A stretch of 64,000 bases of DNA from Trichoplax sp. H2 (lineage: Eukaryota; Placozoa; Uniplacotomia; Trichoplacea). The stretch is taken from NCBI GenBank assembly GCA_003344405.1, contig NOWV01000035.1, forward strand, positions 124,001 through 188,000, written 5' to 3'. Numbering within the stretch: position 1 is the first letter of the stretch; each line of letters opens with the position of its first letter. The notes beneath the pieces were generated by a model. That model was not told the DNA's origin, searched no databases, and saw only the letters and a list, made by a program, of their open reading frames with translations. This document shows positions 35,101 through 47,117 of the stretch, one piece after another. The position numbers were made by a program, and so were the translations under genes.

Positions 35101-38100
35101 TACGAATAATCCATTTGCATCTCAAACAAGTACACAAAGTAGTCTAGAAGCAACTAATATGCAACAGCAATCTTTGATGACACAAAATGTCTTCTCTGGC
35201 CTATCTGCTTCCTCTCAAGGAAACAATGCTCAAGATTCACTCCTAGCTCCATCATCTGGTTTCTCTAATCCTTTCTTTGGCACTAACAGTCGAGTTAATA
35301 GCAGATCCAACAGTCCTGTCAACACTCCAAGTCCGTTCGATAGTAGTGCAATCCCTCCAATTGGTAGAAGTGCTAGTCCAGCTAATCCTTTCAATGCTGG
35401 CCCAACCAGCGGTCAAGTTAATTACAACGCTGGTCAAGGATTGTTTCTTGCAGATGATTCTGCGCCACAGCCTGCCCCTCAAAAATCAAAAAATCGCCAA
35501 GACGAAATGGATAAAGCCTTTGAAGGTTTAAATGTATTGGGTCCTAAAGAGACAAAGCCTCAAAAAAGTCTACCTATGTCGGCCATGGCTAGCCAAATAA
35601 ATCCAGCTTTCCAGTCGATTTCATCAACAAATCGTACTTTTCAGCCTATCGATACGGCCGGAGCTTTCAACCAACAAGTGCCAATCCAAAAACCGTCAGC
35701 TTTTGCACCTGCCAGTAGTAATAATAGTAATGATTATAACAACGATATATTTGGAGGATCCTCTTCTGGAAATGCTGCTCCTACTCAACAGGTAAAATAT
35801 CATACAGAATAATGCAATGCTTACAATCAATATCGAATACTACTAACTGTCAATGAACGGTCTACGCTGTAACGGATAGATAGATAAACATAAGGATTGA
35901 AATTATATATCGTATATACTGTATACTATATACATGGTGCTAGGTAGCATGATATACAGATATAAAAGTCGTAAAAATTTAGTCTATTAAGCTAGTAATT
36001 TCTGATTAAAATAGTGTATGAGTTGCTATCAGCAACACTGCATATTAATATAACGCGCAATAGTTTTTTATCCCAAGGTACGCAGTGTATGTACTGTACA
36101 TATATAATTTAACATATATAGATTAGTTATTATAGATAAACTATGCAATCTTATATTTCTGTTTAGCTGGAGGCTAATATGCAGTAATATACGAATACCT
36201 ATGAGGTATGAGTGATGATAGACATCGTAGATACAAGAAGCAGTAACGAAAGTAGTAGCCAATTATAATTATTCATACAACAATTTCAGAAGTATGCTGC
36301 ATTTAATAATTCTAAGTCACCTACTGTATGGTTTACGCTAATTCAGTAATACCATTTACAAATCTAATAAGATTTTGACATGAAGTACGAATATCTCTAT
36401 CGACGGAATAATACTGCAGCCGTCCTTGTAGACTAACGAAAACTACAGTATTGCGCAAATCTGCGCCTGTATCATAAATGTGCCGACATTCCAGCGGAAT
36501 AATTGTGAAACGTTAAAATTGAAACTATTAATTAATATAATTAATATACGGCATTATCTGTACATGTTATACGCTATAACTCATAGACATATTCGTAAAA
36601 AAATCTCGGTAGGTAATTCAGAATCTATATTATAAATTAATTAATTTTACTGTATACATCTTTAGAAAGTAAGAACGCACTCAGAGATTCTCCGTAAACA
36701 GATTTTCCCAATGAAGTACTGTACAACAGTGTCCTGCATTTGAATAAATATTTTGCCCGTTCAAAATTTCTACCAAATCTTTTAGTCTACCGCCCACCCG
36801 AATGCAGTACACCGCTGTACAATGTGCATACAAGTATATAAAATAGCCTTAGAATACAAGATTGAGTGAAATTTGGTTTAACACTAGGTATTTTAATAAC
36901 GTTGAAGTATCTAGCTTTGAGTCAAGATCATTTGATTAATTAATGCTAGAATGCAGGATTGAGTGAAATTTAATTTAACACTAGGTATTTCAATAACGTT
37001 GAAGTATCTAGCGTTGAGTCAATGCCATTCAATTAATTAATGAATACTATTTTACATACTTTATGGGAAAATCTGCATACAGAGAGTTGGTGAGTGCGCC
37101 CTGACATTCTGACGAAAGCTAAATATAACGTGTATACGCGGATCAATATGGTGCATAGCGATCCGAGATCCTCCCTGCGTCTATTTTATTTTTATATCAA
37201 CTTCTATAAAATGTTACCGATTCCGCTAGTGTGAGCTAGAAGTTTGTTACACGTATTCTTAGAAGATTACTGCGTCACTGTTATTCTCTATCGTGTTTTA
37301 ATTGAAACTAAGGATAAAATAATGGCAGTAGCTGTAACAACCAAAAAATTATGTTGCCATGTTAAGCGATGTCGCCTACGTCAAAATAACTGTATAAAAC
37401 TATTGTTTCAATCAATCGAGCGCCTTGAGTAAAAGTAGTCAGGCTTTGCTAGTTCTACGATTGTTATGATCAGTAAATATCAACAGTGTTGTAAGCAATA
37501 TTAAGTGGCACGTACTAATTGGCAAGGCTTCTTCATGACGATGTAATCGTAATCGTATTTATTGGAGAAATGCTGATTGCGACAATTAGTCGCTACGTGT
37601 ACAGCGCCTTGAATTTGATTTTCAATACTTTAAGTGGGGAAAAATATAACTAAAATTAATGGGTCAATGCAGTAATTTATACCGACATCTAGCATATGAA
37701 TTGATTTTCTTAAATAATCTTGGAGTTAACTGTATGTATAGAAATGGTTGTATAGATAGCAATATATTAAGGGCCATGTGCGCGAAACGGGTAATGTATA
37801 CGATGCTCGCGGGCAATGTAGAAAATGCAAATGACGTCCAATGCGCAAACTACTCTAACATATCCTGACTAAAGCTAAATCCTAAACCTTACCCAACCTG
37901 ACCGAACTCGACCCTAACCCTGAACCAACACAAGTCATCCTCGGACTTTTTTAGTAGACGATAAAATATGCTGCATTGGTTATTTGACCAAATCCATTTC
38001 ATTCATACTTTTCTTAAAATACCTTCTACGAAAATAATATTGCTGTATATCGTACGTATCGAAGAAATGATGCTGAGATTTTGTCTCTCATTATTTCGTA

Positions 38101-38867
38101 GAGGAATGCTGATTGCGATATCACACAGTACTCCAAAAATTAAATTAAATAAATACATGTACATTAAATAATATCGCGAAAGAATGATGAATAATAATAT
38201 TATATGATATTATAATTATAATTTCAGTCTAATAAATCGTAGCTATGCGTATTTGGAGATTAGCGCATATCGTCTGATTTCTACTCCGCTGCGGATAATA
38301 CGGAATAATACAGTACTTAAACTTGATGCTTTCGGCTAAAATTTATAATTATTATTTACGTGAAGGAAGCTTATATAAATTATTCTAGAAAGTTAAAGAA
38401 TGATGGATGTACAGTACATTTCACCGACTACGTACTGTAGTTTTAGTAAAATACGAGCATAGACTATATAAAGCTGGCACCTAGAGTTATACTGTGCAAC
38501 CAACTTGAATCAAGCAAATTTTCCTATCTTCTAAATGATTGCCATGATTAACCATTTACTATCAGCAATTCCACTGCCTAATGTAATATGACTGTCGACG
38601 CTTACAAACGTTATACTCGTATTTCTTGTAACTGGATGTTAGTATGATAACAGACTGTACAAATATCTTTCTAATACCTGTATATGATGAGTATTGTAAA
38701 TGAAAACAATTCGAGTATTTAAAGATATTTAAACTCTAAATAGCATGTATTATCATAATTTATTCTTATGAGGAAATGTAGTTTACTAACAGCAAGTAAA
38801 TAATACTTTTCTTTACTTTAACTAGGCATCAGGGCAAGTTGATCCTTTCGCTGATCTATTAAGTTAA
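29117..38867 (+). CDS. DAB: Dab-like PTB-domain endocytic adaptor with LDDIFSP repeats, 11 exons, 800 aa
   Basis: Exons: 29117-29215 (ATG at 29117; or acceptor at 29132 if an upstream exon is used), 29392-29463, 29984-30073, 31525-31656, 31741-31816, 32604-32638, 32845-32895, 33556-33585, 33761-33805, 34061-35791, 38826-38867. Phases close (2403 nt). Residues about 20-156 form a PTB domain: FKAKIMGSMEVDAAQGEKLC, QQVLIKIGDKGMTILDEKTG, ANKISYLTPDRQDNRVFGLI and VVLNCVKDFFEHLV. An acidic linker follows, then a 577-residue exon rich in N/Q/S/P with eight LDDIFSP-type repeats and several NPF and DPF motifs (NDPFSQ, NNPFAS, NPFFG, NPFNAG). The protein ends VDPFADLLS. DPF binds AP-2 appendages and NPF binds EH domains, so this is a cargo-selective clathrin adaptor of the Disabled/Ced-6 class, closest in layout to Dab2. 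A poly(A) signal AATAAA starts 4 nt after the stop. Confidence 0.82.
34265..35045 (+). repeat. Eight protein-level repeats LDDIFSPxPS in the Dab-like protein
   Basis: In frame, at intervals of roughly 25-60 codons: LDNIFSPKPSN, LDDIFSPQSNN, LDDIFSPKPSS, LDDIFSPKPSS, LDDIFSPQPSG, LDDIFSAQPSN, LDAVFSSQTTT, LDDLFSSVPSS. The spacers are N/Q/A/P-rich and vary in length. Core nucleotides vary at third positions, so the motif has been kept at the protein level. Confidence 0.85.
35792..38825. other. 3.0 kb last intron of the Dab-like gene
   Basis: No coding exon was found. It contains a 97-bp tandem duplication (36860-37052) and, at 37875-37925, a degenerate run of CCTAAACC/CCCTAACCC/TGACC words. 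The short frames here (37244, 37659, 37968) have no recognisable similarity. An extra, alternatively used exon cannot be ruled out. Confidence 0.5.
36860..37052. repeat. 97-bp tandem duplication in the Dab-like intron
   Basis: 36860-36956 and 36957-37052 both run GATTGAGTGAAATTT, TTTAACACTAGGTATTT, AATAACGTTGAAGTATCTAG and ATTAATTAATG, with about ten differences. Confidence 0.85.
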
Positions 38868-40837
38868 AGCAATAAAATTGGCATTGGTGTGAGAGCGGAT
38901 TGTGCGAGAAGCTCCTTTTTGTATTATTGCAATATCTGAATGAAAAATTTTAACCAAAAGTATTCTATCTGCGGTAGCACTAAAAATAGATGCTATCTGG
39001 CAGTATTATGGCACATTACAACATTGCTGGCTTAAAAAGTTACCTGATCTATCTTTGCTCTTTTTCCAATAGAAGCCATAACTATCAATACCGTAATTGA
39101 ACTCATTTCTCTCTTTGTAATTTGTGGTGTAATCATAATAATTAGCATGTGTAGGTCGACTACATGGACATTGCATAAGGTGTTATTTTACTTCATGATA
39201 ATTCTACCCAATATAAAAATTTAGGCTACTATTAAAGAGTACAGCCAATTGGATTTTAATCGACTCTTTAGCTTACTGTTTAGCTCTTATAATTACAATT
39301 TGTTTGTGGATTATATGGTAATAGATTAATTTCGCACAAATCAGAAAGATGATAGTATTTAATATGTATCACAGCTGTAACTTTAATTCGACTTTCTACT
39401 GCTGATAGTAAAATAAAAGGAAATTTTGAAACATCGGTCTTATCTCTTTCAATCATTTTGTTATAGTACATTTACATGTTTCTTTAATTTCTTTCAACAT
39501 CAATAAAGCTGGTGATAAGGTATTCTTAGTAGATAAATTGTACTAGTATTAACTCTCTTACAAAAATAGAAAATTCTCGCCCATGACTATAGAATATATA
39601 CGGGTTTACTACAGGTACCAATATTTACTTTGCATGGAGCAATGCATCATAATGAACATTACTAATTTATAGTATTAAAATTGATTAAATGCTTCGGAAA
39701 TTCTATCCTTCACATTAGCACGTCTCAGTGATATTGAATATTATGATACAGTAACAGATGGTATCAGAAATAGTTACTCCTACTTGAAACAGTAAATTTT
39801 ATGGCTTAGTAATCTTAAAATTTCGAATTTTCCAGCTAGAAGAGGACACAACTACTGTACTGATATAGTTCTGCTCATTTTATCTCAGATTATGCAAGGT
39901 CCTATACATTTGAATATATACCGATACTGTCAGCATTGAGGAGTAAAGCATCATCTACTCCATCGGTCCAGTGATTCAGAAATACACTTTTGCCAAGCAA
40001 TTTTCAATGAATAATACTTTACTGAATAACATGACAAGTTAAACCTTTCCTAGGTCGTGTAAAATGCGGATATTAGAATGAGTATTAATTTTGTAAAAGC
40101 AATGCAGTAAAATTATTCTGATATAGTCAGGAAATTTCCCAGCTCTATTGCATTTATTGAAGAGCTTGCGATAGTTGATACTTTATCCATTGCCAAGTTA
40201 ACTATTAACAGCTATATAGTACTGAGTAGTTAATTGGTTGAATAAAAGCATTGCAGCAAGAAAAAAGTTTTATTACTGAACAAAATAATCTTCCAATTTC
40301 CAAAATTGGCAAAGCAATGTCTTTGCATATATATTATATATATACGTACAAGTATAGTCAAACTTTGAATTACGTCGGTAGAGCCTTCGACTGTATAGAG
40401 TAGTAAGAATAAAAGGAAATTTTTAAATTCATTCTTTAAATAATAACAAAGCTAAAGCATTCCACATAAGCTTAAATCGGGTAATGGTTTCAAGAAAAAT
40501 ATTCATTTTAACACTTAACTTCATGTTGTACACTATAACAGCAAAAAGTTCTGCAGGTACAACTATGAACATGTCGGCATGCAGACCTGGAAGACGACTA
40601 ACGTCAACGCTATGGCAAATTCCATGATAGATACACCAGCTCGTAGTTTAATGAGGAAAACACCTTAGATTGCCCTTACAATAAAGACTATCTGGCTATT
40701 TTTTAGGGCTTTACAGTATGATTCATATATCCGCTATGTTTTAAGCTAAGGATAGTATACGTAAAAGAGATTGTAAACTACTATGTTACAGGCACAATTA
40801 CGATACAGATAAAGGTTTGGGGACACGCTAAACTCGC
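38868..40837. other. Convergent intergenic region, no gene seen
   Basis: It lies between the 3' ends of the Dab-like gene (plus) and TBCC (minus). Poly(A) signal AATAAA is at 38871-38876 on the plus strand. The rest is AT-rich with no recognisable frame. A short TATA tract lies at 40327-40345. Confidence 0.55.
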
Positions 40838-41860
40838 CTAGCCAACCCAGTTTTGAATTTTATCTTCTTCAGGTAAGACAGACCAATTCGGTGAAGGTTG
40901 ATCGATTCGAAGCCAGTTAAAGTCATCAATGGCTGAAGAGCTTAAACTATTCTTGTCTAAATTTGCTGCAGTAAAATGCTGTTCGATCGATGGATAGGAC
41001 CAATTGTAAGAAGTGAACATAAAACGTGTACAATCTTCAATAATGGCACGACTAGTGACACCAATGTAGAAATGGATATCAGTACTACTATGAATGCGTA
41101 ATTGCTGGCATGCAACTACAATCTTGCAATCATGACATCGATCGACAAAGACTGATGAAGAAACTGGTCCTGAGAGTATAGTACAATTCTGTAAATGATC
41201 GATTTGTAAAGCGCTTGGATAACCTTGAATTCGTACCGTACAGTTTTTCAATTGTGATAACTTAACATCTTTGGATGAAATTTCATCGGTAGTAATTTCT
41301 AAAGTTTGATTCTCCTGGTTGCTATAATCACATAATCTTCGCGCTAGAGCACCGGTATCCATACTATCTTGATCCTTAGCTTGAATAATCTTCCTTGTAT
41401 CGTCTTGTGTTGCTGTGGTAGAAGAAGAAAGCAGTGGTTTACTAGCAGCAACCTTTTTACGCGATTTAAAAGCAAATTTTTTCTTGGGCATGTACTGTTC
41501 TCGAGTTGTTTCAATATGATTTCGTAGCTTATTTAAATTTTCTTGAGCTTGTCGCAACGTAAAGGAAGGAATAAATTGACTAGAATCGCCTACAAATTTC
41601 TCTAACTTCTCCATAGCAATAGCAACACTATCCAATTGATCAGGTATCGATTTGCTCTCCATCGATGAACATTGGTCCAACATCTCTTCGATACTCCTTT
41701 TTTCATGTTGGAATCGGGTGGAAAATTCGTAAACAGAATCTTGAACAGCTACATTATCGTCTTTACCTTGTCGCTGTTTATCAACCTTGGCTTGTCTTTT
41801 CTCTTGTAATCGATCTAATCGTTTTGTCATCACTTCTTTCTTGGATTGGATATCCTCCAT
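40838..41860 (-). CDS. TBCC: Tubulin-binding cofactor C, single coding exon, 340 aa
   Basis: The frame is open upstream to 41920, but the first ATG is at 41860 (MEDIQSKKEVMTKRLDRLQE), which aligns with the usual TBCC start. Residues 1-150 are a Lys/Arg/Glu-rich helical bundle ending in PKKKFAFKSRKK, the family's conserved basic stretch. Residues about 195-330 form the C-CAP/CARP beta-helix: LSQLKNCTVRIQGYPSALQI, ISGPVSSSVFVDRCHDC-type turns, then VACQQLRIHSSTDIHF and VTSRAIIEDC. The arginine of QQLRIH is the GAP finger that, with cofactors D and E, stimulates GTP hydrolysis by beta-tubulin to release assembled heterodimers. The tail IDDFNWLRIDQPSPNWSVLP is diagnostic of TBCC. A TTTATAG acceptor-like site just upstream (about 41926) suggests an untranslated first exon. 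Length matches human TBCC (346 aa). Confidence 0.93.
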   Translation of the reverse strand: MEDIQSKKEVMTKRLDRLQEKRQAKVDKQRQGKDDNVAVQDSVYEFSTRFQHEKRSIEEMLDQCSSMESKSIPDQLDSVAIAMEKLEKFVGDSSQFIPSFTLRQAQENLNKLRNHIETTREQYMPKKKFAFKSRKKVAASKPLLSSSTTATQDDTRKIIQAKDQDSMDTGALARRLCDYSNQENQTLEITTDEISSKDVKLSQLKNCTVRIQGYPSALQIDHLQNCTILSGPVSSSVFVDRCHDCKIVVACQQLRIHSSTDIHFYIGVTSRAIIEDCTRFMFTSYNWSYPSIEQHFTAANLDKNSLSSSAIDDFNWLRIDQPSPNWSVLPEEDKIQNWVG

Positions 41861-42450
41861 CTTGAAGAAGTGCTGCTTGAAGTTTTCCGTCCTGCCAATC
41901 TCCGAGGCGGGCCAATCCAACCCTATAAACAGGGTAGTAGCTGAAAACAGTCATTGATGATTATACTAATACCACGTACTGACAGTGAATCCAATGGAAC
42001 AAACGCTCTAAGGTAACAGGTTGTCGCTAAGCAGTTGGTAGGCAATGGCTTCACTATCAGACCTATTGCTACTCGCCAGTTGGATAGAAATAGAATGAAA
42101 ATTAGCTCAACATATCGATCTATCATAGCAATATTAGTGTAAATTACGATAGAAGAAACATTGAATTTTTAATTGGTATCCTTGAAATTTGCCTAAACGG
42201 TAAAATTATCATGCAATCATGATTGAAGGATAGGGTTAGCGCGTAGAGCTGCAAGCTAACTTTCTACAGGGCGTTCTGTATAGCAACACCAACATAATGT
42301 AAACGATACGATGACTATAGTATAGCGCAAGCGTGGCAAACGGTAGGTTGCATTCTATGAGGTTGTTCACATTAAGCCATCGTTGAATTTCCAATAGCTG
42401 CTCATCCACTAGGTGTCCACAGAATCTAGAAATGGTCGCATAATGATCTT
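41861..42450. promoter_or_regulatory. Head-to-head promoter interval, TBCC / FIRRM-like
   Basis: 590 bp separate two divergently oriented start codons, so the two genes must share or abut promoters. I see no convincing named binding site. Confidence 0.4.
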
Positions 42451-45400
42451 ATGCAAAGCTTAATGGCACAACTATCCGATCATTATAATGGCCAAGAATG
42501 GCAGAATAATTTACATAAATGGATCCATCAACTAGCGTCCATGAACAGTGGAGATGTTCAACTCAATCAGCAACAAATTCAATCGCTCTTGGACAATTGC
42601 GTCAGTAAAATGCATCAGGTCAAGTAAATATTGCATAGATACATTGCAAAGTTTTCTCACTATTTTGCGTCAAGCTTAGGAAAGCTTGACTATTTCATCA
42701 ACCATCTTAACGATAGATAATATGTTTAATTGTAAATGTCACTAGATTGATGATATTCATCGTAGAGATTACTTGTTGGACTTGATAAAGCTTCTAGCAA
42801 ATTTTTTCTCAAATACTGCATTAGTGCTGTCAAGTAAGTGAAGTGGACCATCAAGGATGCTAGAGTGCATCCTTGTGTGTCGATGTGATTCGTATTGCAT
42901 GAAAATAGGTTAAAACAGATCTTGGATACGATAGAAATCCGATGGGATAATAAATGGCATTTCACACATTTAAAATAGCATCCATCTCGTGACACTGTTT
43001 AGGTGAATTAGCCGCCGGTAGTTTGAATTGTTTACAATTAGTTCTAAGCTGTTGCCAACAATTTTCATCGGATACCGATATAGCTCAAGCCAAGATGATT
43101 TTACTGGTAAGGATTCAATAGAAGAGAGTGTTTCATATTCTTTATTGTCACTTGACGAAACATTTGGATCATTTATATACGATTTCCTGTCCTTAATTGT
43201 TAAAATACGACTAGAAACGATTGCAGTATAACTTACGTAGAGAAACTTCGCATAGTAATACACGCAACGACTCCGCTGAAGGCCATCCGGAACTTATGCC
43301 ATCATCTGAGGTAGGCCCAAACTTTTTTCACGACATGCTCACTCCACCAACTGTACAATTATTATCAGTAGTGATGTATTTATAACATTTGCTTGTATTT
43401 AGCAATTTATTCACCAGCTAACTTCCAAGTTTGCTAAGCTAGAACGGACAAAATGGAGTCCAAAACTCCAGTATGTGATATCTGCATAATGCGCATTCGT
43501 GAGAAACAGTATGTACGAGTATATAGATCTTATTATAACATAACAAGTAATGATATTCTTAATCGTCAATTTAGGTGTTTCCTACCGGTTAGAAATAAAT
43601 GTGGTAAAATGATTCGTACCTTGACGGAAGATATTCTATTACAATATCTGCATTCCGATAGTTTGCAACCTTTGGTAAACATGACTCAGTGTTGAAATAC
43701 TCGTAATCTACATTCTAATGACTTCTTCTTAAAGCGTTTACTCATACATATTTATTAATTAAATTAATTAACTATTTGCAGATTCTCGAACTAATCAATT
43801 TACCTTCTGACTTTATAACTTTAAAGTAATTGCCTCAAAACCTTATTAATATGATCGTTTTAAAATATATTTCCGTTATATCTTGAACCCTGGCTGAACA
43901 GCCTTGATAAAATTTCATTACTACAACAATAAATGATAATAACTTCATTCTGGTTCTCTAGAGATAATCAACTGCAAGTTGAAGATAGTATACCTACATC
44001 GTTTCTTGAAAGTATTATAGAAATAAACAGAATCAGCAATAAAATTACCGGTACTTTTACAGAGTCTAGCATAATCAAATGTCAGCAATTTTATTTAAGT
44101 AATCGCAGTAATTAATTGTCATCGATGACCAATATAGCATCTTTTATTATTTCAGCTAATATTGGTAATGTTTATTGAAAACTTTTTATACAGACAACCG
44201 AACTATTGAAATTATAAATACTAGAATTTGGCATCGAAATTTTGATATATTTGAAAGTGAAGTAAGCTCACTGCTATACAATTAATTATCTACATTTTAC
44301 TCAACTACTATCTTCAGTCTGACTATAGCCAACTTTGACAATGTAATCAATAATTACTAATAACTAATAGCTCAGTTAATACTGTCATAACTAATTATTA
44401 ATACAGTTGCTCAAGGTACTAAAAGAGACCATATCATCTGAAGATGTATTAACAGCTGAAGAGATTCGAAATCATATTCAAGACCATGTTATAGTGAGCC
44501 GATTCTACTGAGCTAGAGATTTATTGATATCAATATTCAATTATTTAAAATTTTATTACTAAAATTCAATGATCATTTTTAATCAATATGAATCCTCTAG
44601 GTGAAAGTGTGCGCTGCTTCGCCGTGTTTATTTGAAGTAGCATCTAGACTATTATGGTTCGTTACATAATTTTACCGTAATCAATAGGCTAGCATTTTCT
44701 GATAGAAAAATTATCGGATCTACTGCATTCCAACATAATTTTTGCTATGCTTTGCAAATGCTCTAATGTTAGCTCTCTGACGTTACAATCTGGGATCAAC
44801 TTAATCTTGCTAACTTTTGTCCAAGAGTTTTTTCGGCTTGTATTGGATTATAACACTCGTAAATCTGAGGTAGATTAATTAGTTATCGTTTATTACACTT
44901 AGCTATATTGATATTGTTTCTACGCCTATTTGAATAATTTTGCTTTTAAACATACGAAATAATCTTATTTCGTTAGTGAAAACAGTTATCATAATTTTCG
45001 TTAATTTTTTACAGTGCACGCCCATATATGTTAGTATTCCTATTGAATTACGCCAAATTTTCACATGGTTGACCAGATTTAAAAAATCATCCGATGTGAC
45101 ATCAATTTCCATCGTCGCTAAAGAAATGCGAAGTTTATTGAAAGTGCCCTGGTCAATAAATAATCGTATACTCGTATATATATATTTTTGTTATAATCAT
45201 TCAAAAATTTATGCTTTAACGCTCCTTCAATGAGTGACCGAAGAATTTCATTAACATTTTCATGTTGTGGTAACAATTAACACGATGGTCTTCGTATCAA
45301 TATCATCATCTTCAATTAGGATTGATAAAGATCTTTGGTGGTTAATAATATGTTTTGGCCGAATCCTTATGCATGTGGCAATAGATGTGGCACTAGTTGG

Positions 45401-46206
45401 AAATGAACAGGTCTTCTACAGTGAAAATACTATACTAAAATTAAAGTACATCTTACGATATGCAATGATTTTTAATACATCCTCTTAATTAGTATGTTGA
45501 TGACGCTATTCAAATATTATTTTGGCATGCTACTCCGTTAGTTCGTACACTTGGCACTACAGATACGGTAAAATGTACTCTCTTTTAAGCATGCATGTAT
45601 GAGTATTTTCTAACTCTAAAGTATTATTTCTAAAAATTAATCAACTGCTTCTTTGCAGAGCAATTTTCGTGATTTCGTCGCCTATTTGAGAGATTATATA
45701 AAGTCTAAAGGAAATCCTGAAGTATCGATGAATGAAAAAGTAATCCCATTTAACAACTATGGTTTAAATATTGTCGCCAGCTTTGTGATTTTGATGCTAC
45801 CTTTACACTTATCATCAACATTAGAAATCAAGCGTATATGTAAACCAATTGTATGTAAAACCTTGATATCGAATTCAATTTTTCATCGAGATATACGATA
45901 CCATTACTATCGCTTTCTATTAATACTAAAATCTCTTTTTAGTGTCTAGCATTAATTGGCAATACAAGGGATTATCTCGAAGTTATATTACACCTTCTTG
46001 ATGATCATCAAGTAAAATGGAAGAAAATTGATGACACACACATTCATATTTATACTGATATACTTCACGATCTGATTCAATCCATCGAGAGCGAATTAAA
46101 AGCAATCGATAATAATACTTTAAATCTTAAGAAGAATACAATCAATTACTTAGAAAGCTATAAAAATAGAGTGCAATCATTAAAGGTTAGGTCAGAGATG
46201 ATTTGA
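42451..46206 (+). CDS. FIRRM: Helical-repeat protein, probably FIRRM (C1orf112) homologue, at least 17 exons, about 618 aa
   Basis: Exons: 42451-42618, 42746-42833, 43003-43106, 43227-43310, 43403-43470, 43575-43674, 43782-43825, 43962-44098, 44194-44261, 44407-44493, 44601-44660, 44693-44869, 45015-45173, 45320-45410, 45493-45567, 45659-45739, 45943-46206. Phases agree throughout except between 45173 and 45320, where a small exon or another donor must be missing. The product is helical and Leu-rich with no catalytic motif. Collinear resemblance to FIRRM as I recall it is seen in the N-terminus (LSDHYNGQEWQNNLHKWIHQ), in the block DLWWLIICFGRILMHVAIDV then YVDDAIQILFWHATPLVRTL, and in the C-terminal helix YTDILHDLIQSIESELKAID. 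FIRRM partners FIGNL1 in removing RAD51 filaments. Similarity is weak, so another HEAT-like protein is possible. AATAAA lies at 46406-46411. Confidence 0.45.
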
Positions 46207-47117
46207 CTTGATTCAGTATCTGAACGTGATTGCTTTTGCTGGTAGTAATGTAATTACAATATAAAGGAGTTTGTATATAGTAGACATTATCACAAAACAT
46301 ACATTAAAGCTTACGTTTGTTTATTACATATTTCGAAAAGTAATTTTTTTCCATACTGCGAATTATCCTTAATGGCAATGTTCTTCACTTTGGCATGAAT
46401 AACTGAATAAAAGCATACGTATACGTCTTATAATTTGATAATATCTACTGTATTTTCCCTACCAATAACACTATGTACATATAGCGATAGCAATAAAATC
46501 GGAAGACGATAATCTAAAATGTTAGAAATGCGGTTTCAATGTATAGCATCGCAAACCATATATAAATTGTAAATGTACTTATCGATATAAATAGCTATCG
46601 CAAATTTAAAAGCTAAAAAGGAACACAAGGGTTCGGTTATTGATAAAATAATTTCATACGAATATACTGCAGTTTAAAAATTTTCGGACATTTATAAATA
46701 TGGAATCTATTATTGACCAATATCAATACAGATATTGGCGAAAAAACGTCCAATGCTAGATTTTATCTTCATACTTTACATCAGAAATCGCTATATGGGC
46801 TACCATAAGATTTACATAAGACTTGCAAAGACGTTAATGATATTGATAGCATTGTAATTAACTCTCAATTACATTCCCGGTATAACAAGCCATCAACAAT
46901 AACCAAAATACAACAATACTAATTCAACAAGAAATCTATTACAGTTGCAACCATTCCAGACTGTACATCATAATCAATATCACATTATTATGTCTTAAAA
47001 ATGCTTATTACATCGGTAAGTACGAAAGTAATGTATCTTTCACACCGAAGATCTGTAAAATGTGAAAACTTCAGTCAAAAAAATTTAACTCAATATTCGA
47101 TCAGAATTTTCACTAAT
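46207..47117. other. Convergent intergenic region, no gene seen
   Basis: AT-rich spacer between the 3' ends of the FIRRM-like gene and the p85-like gene. Only trailer sequence is recognised. Confidence 0.55.

Noticed and set aside
37875-37925. Telomere-like CCCTAACCC words
   Set aside because: Only one or two exact hexamers in a degenerate context; too short to call an interstitial telomeric repeat.
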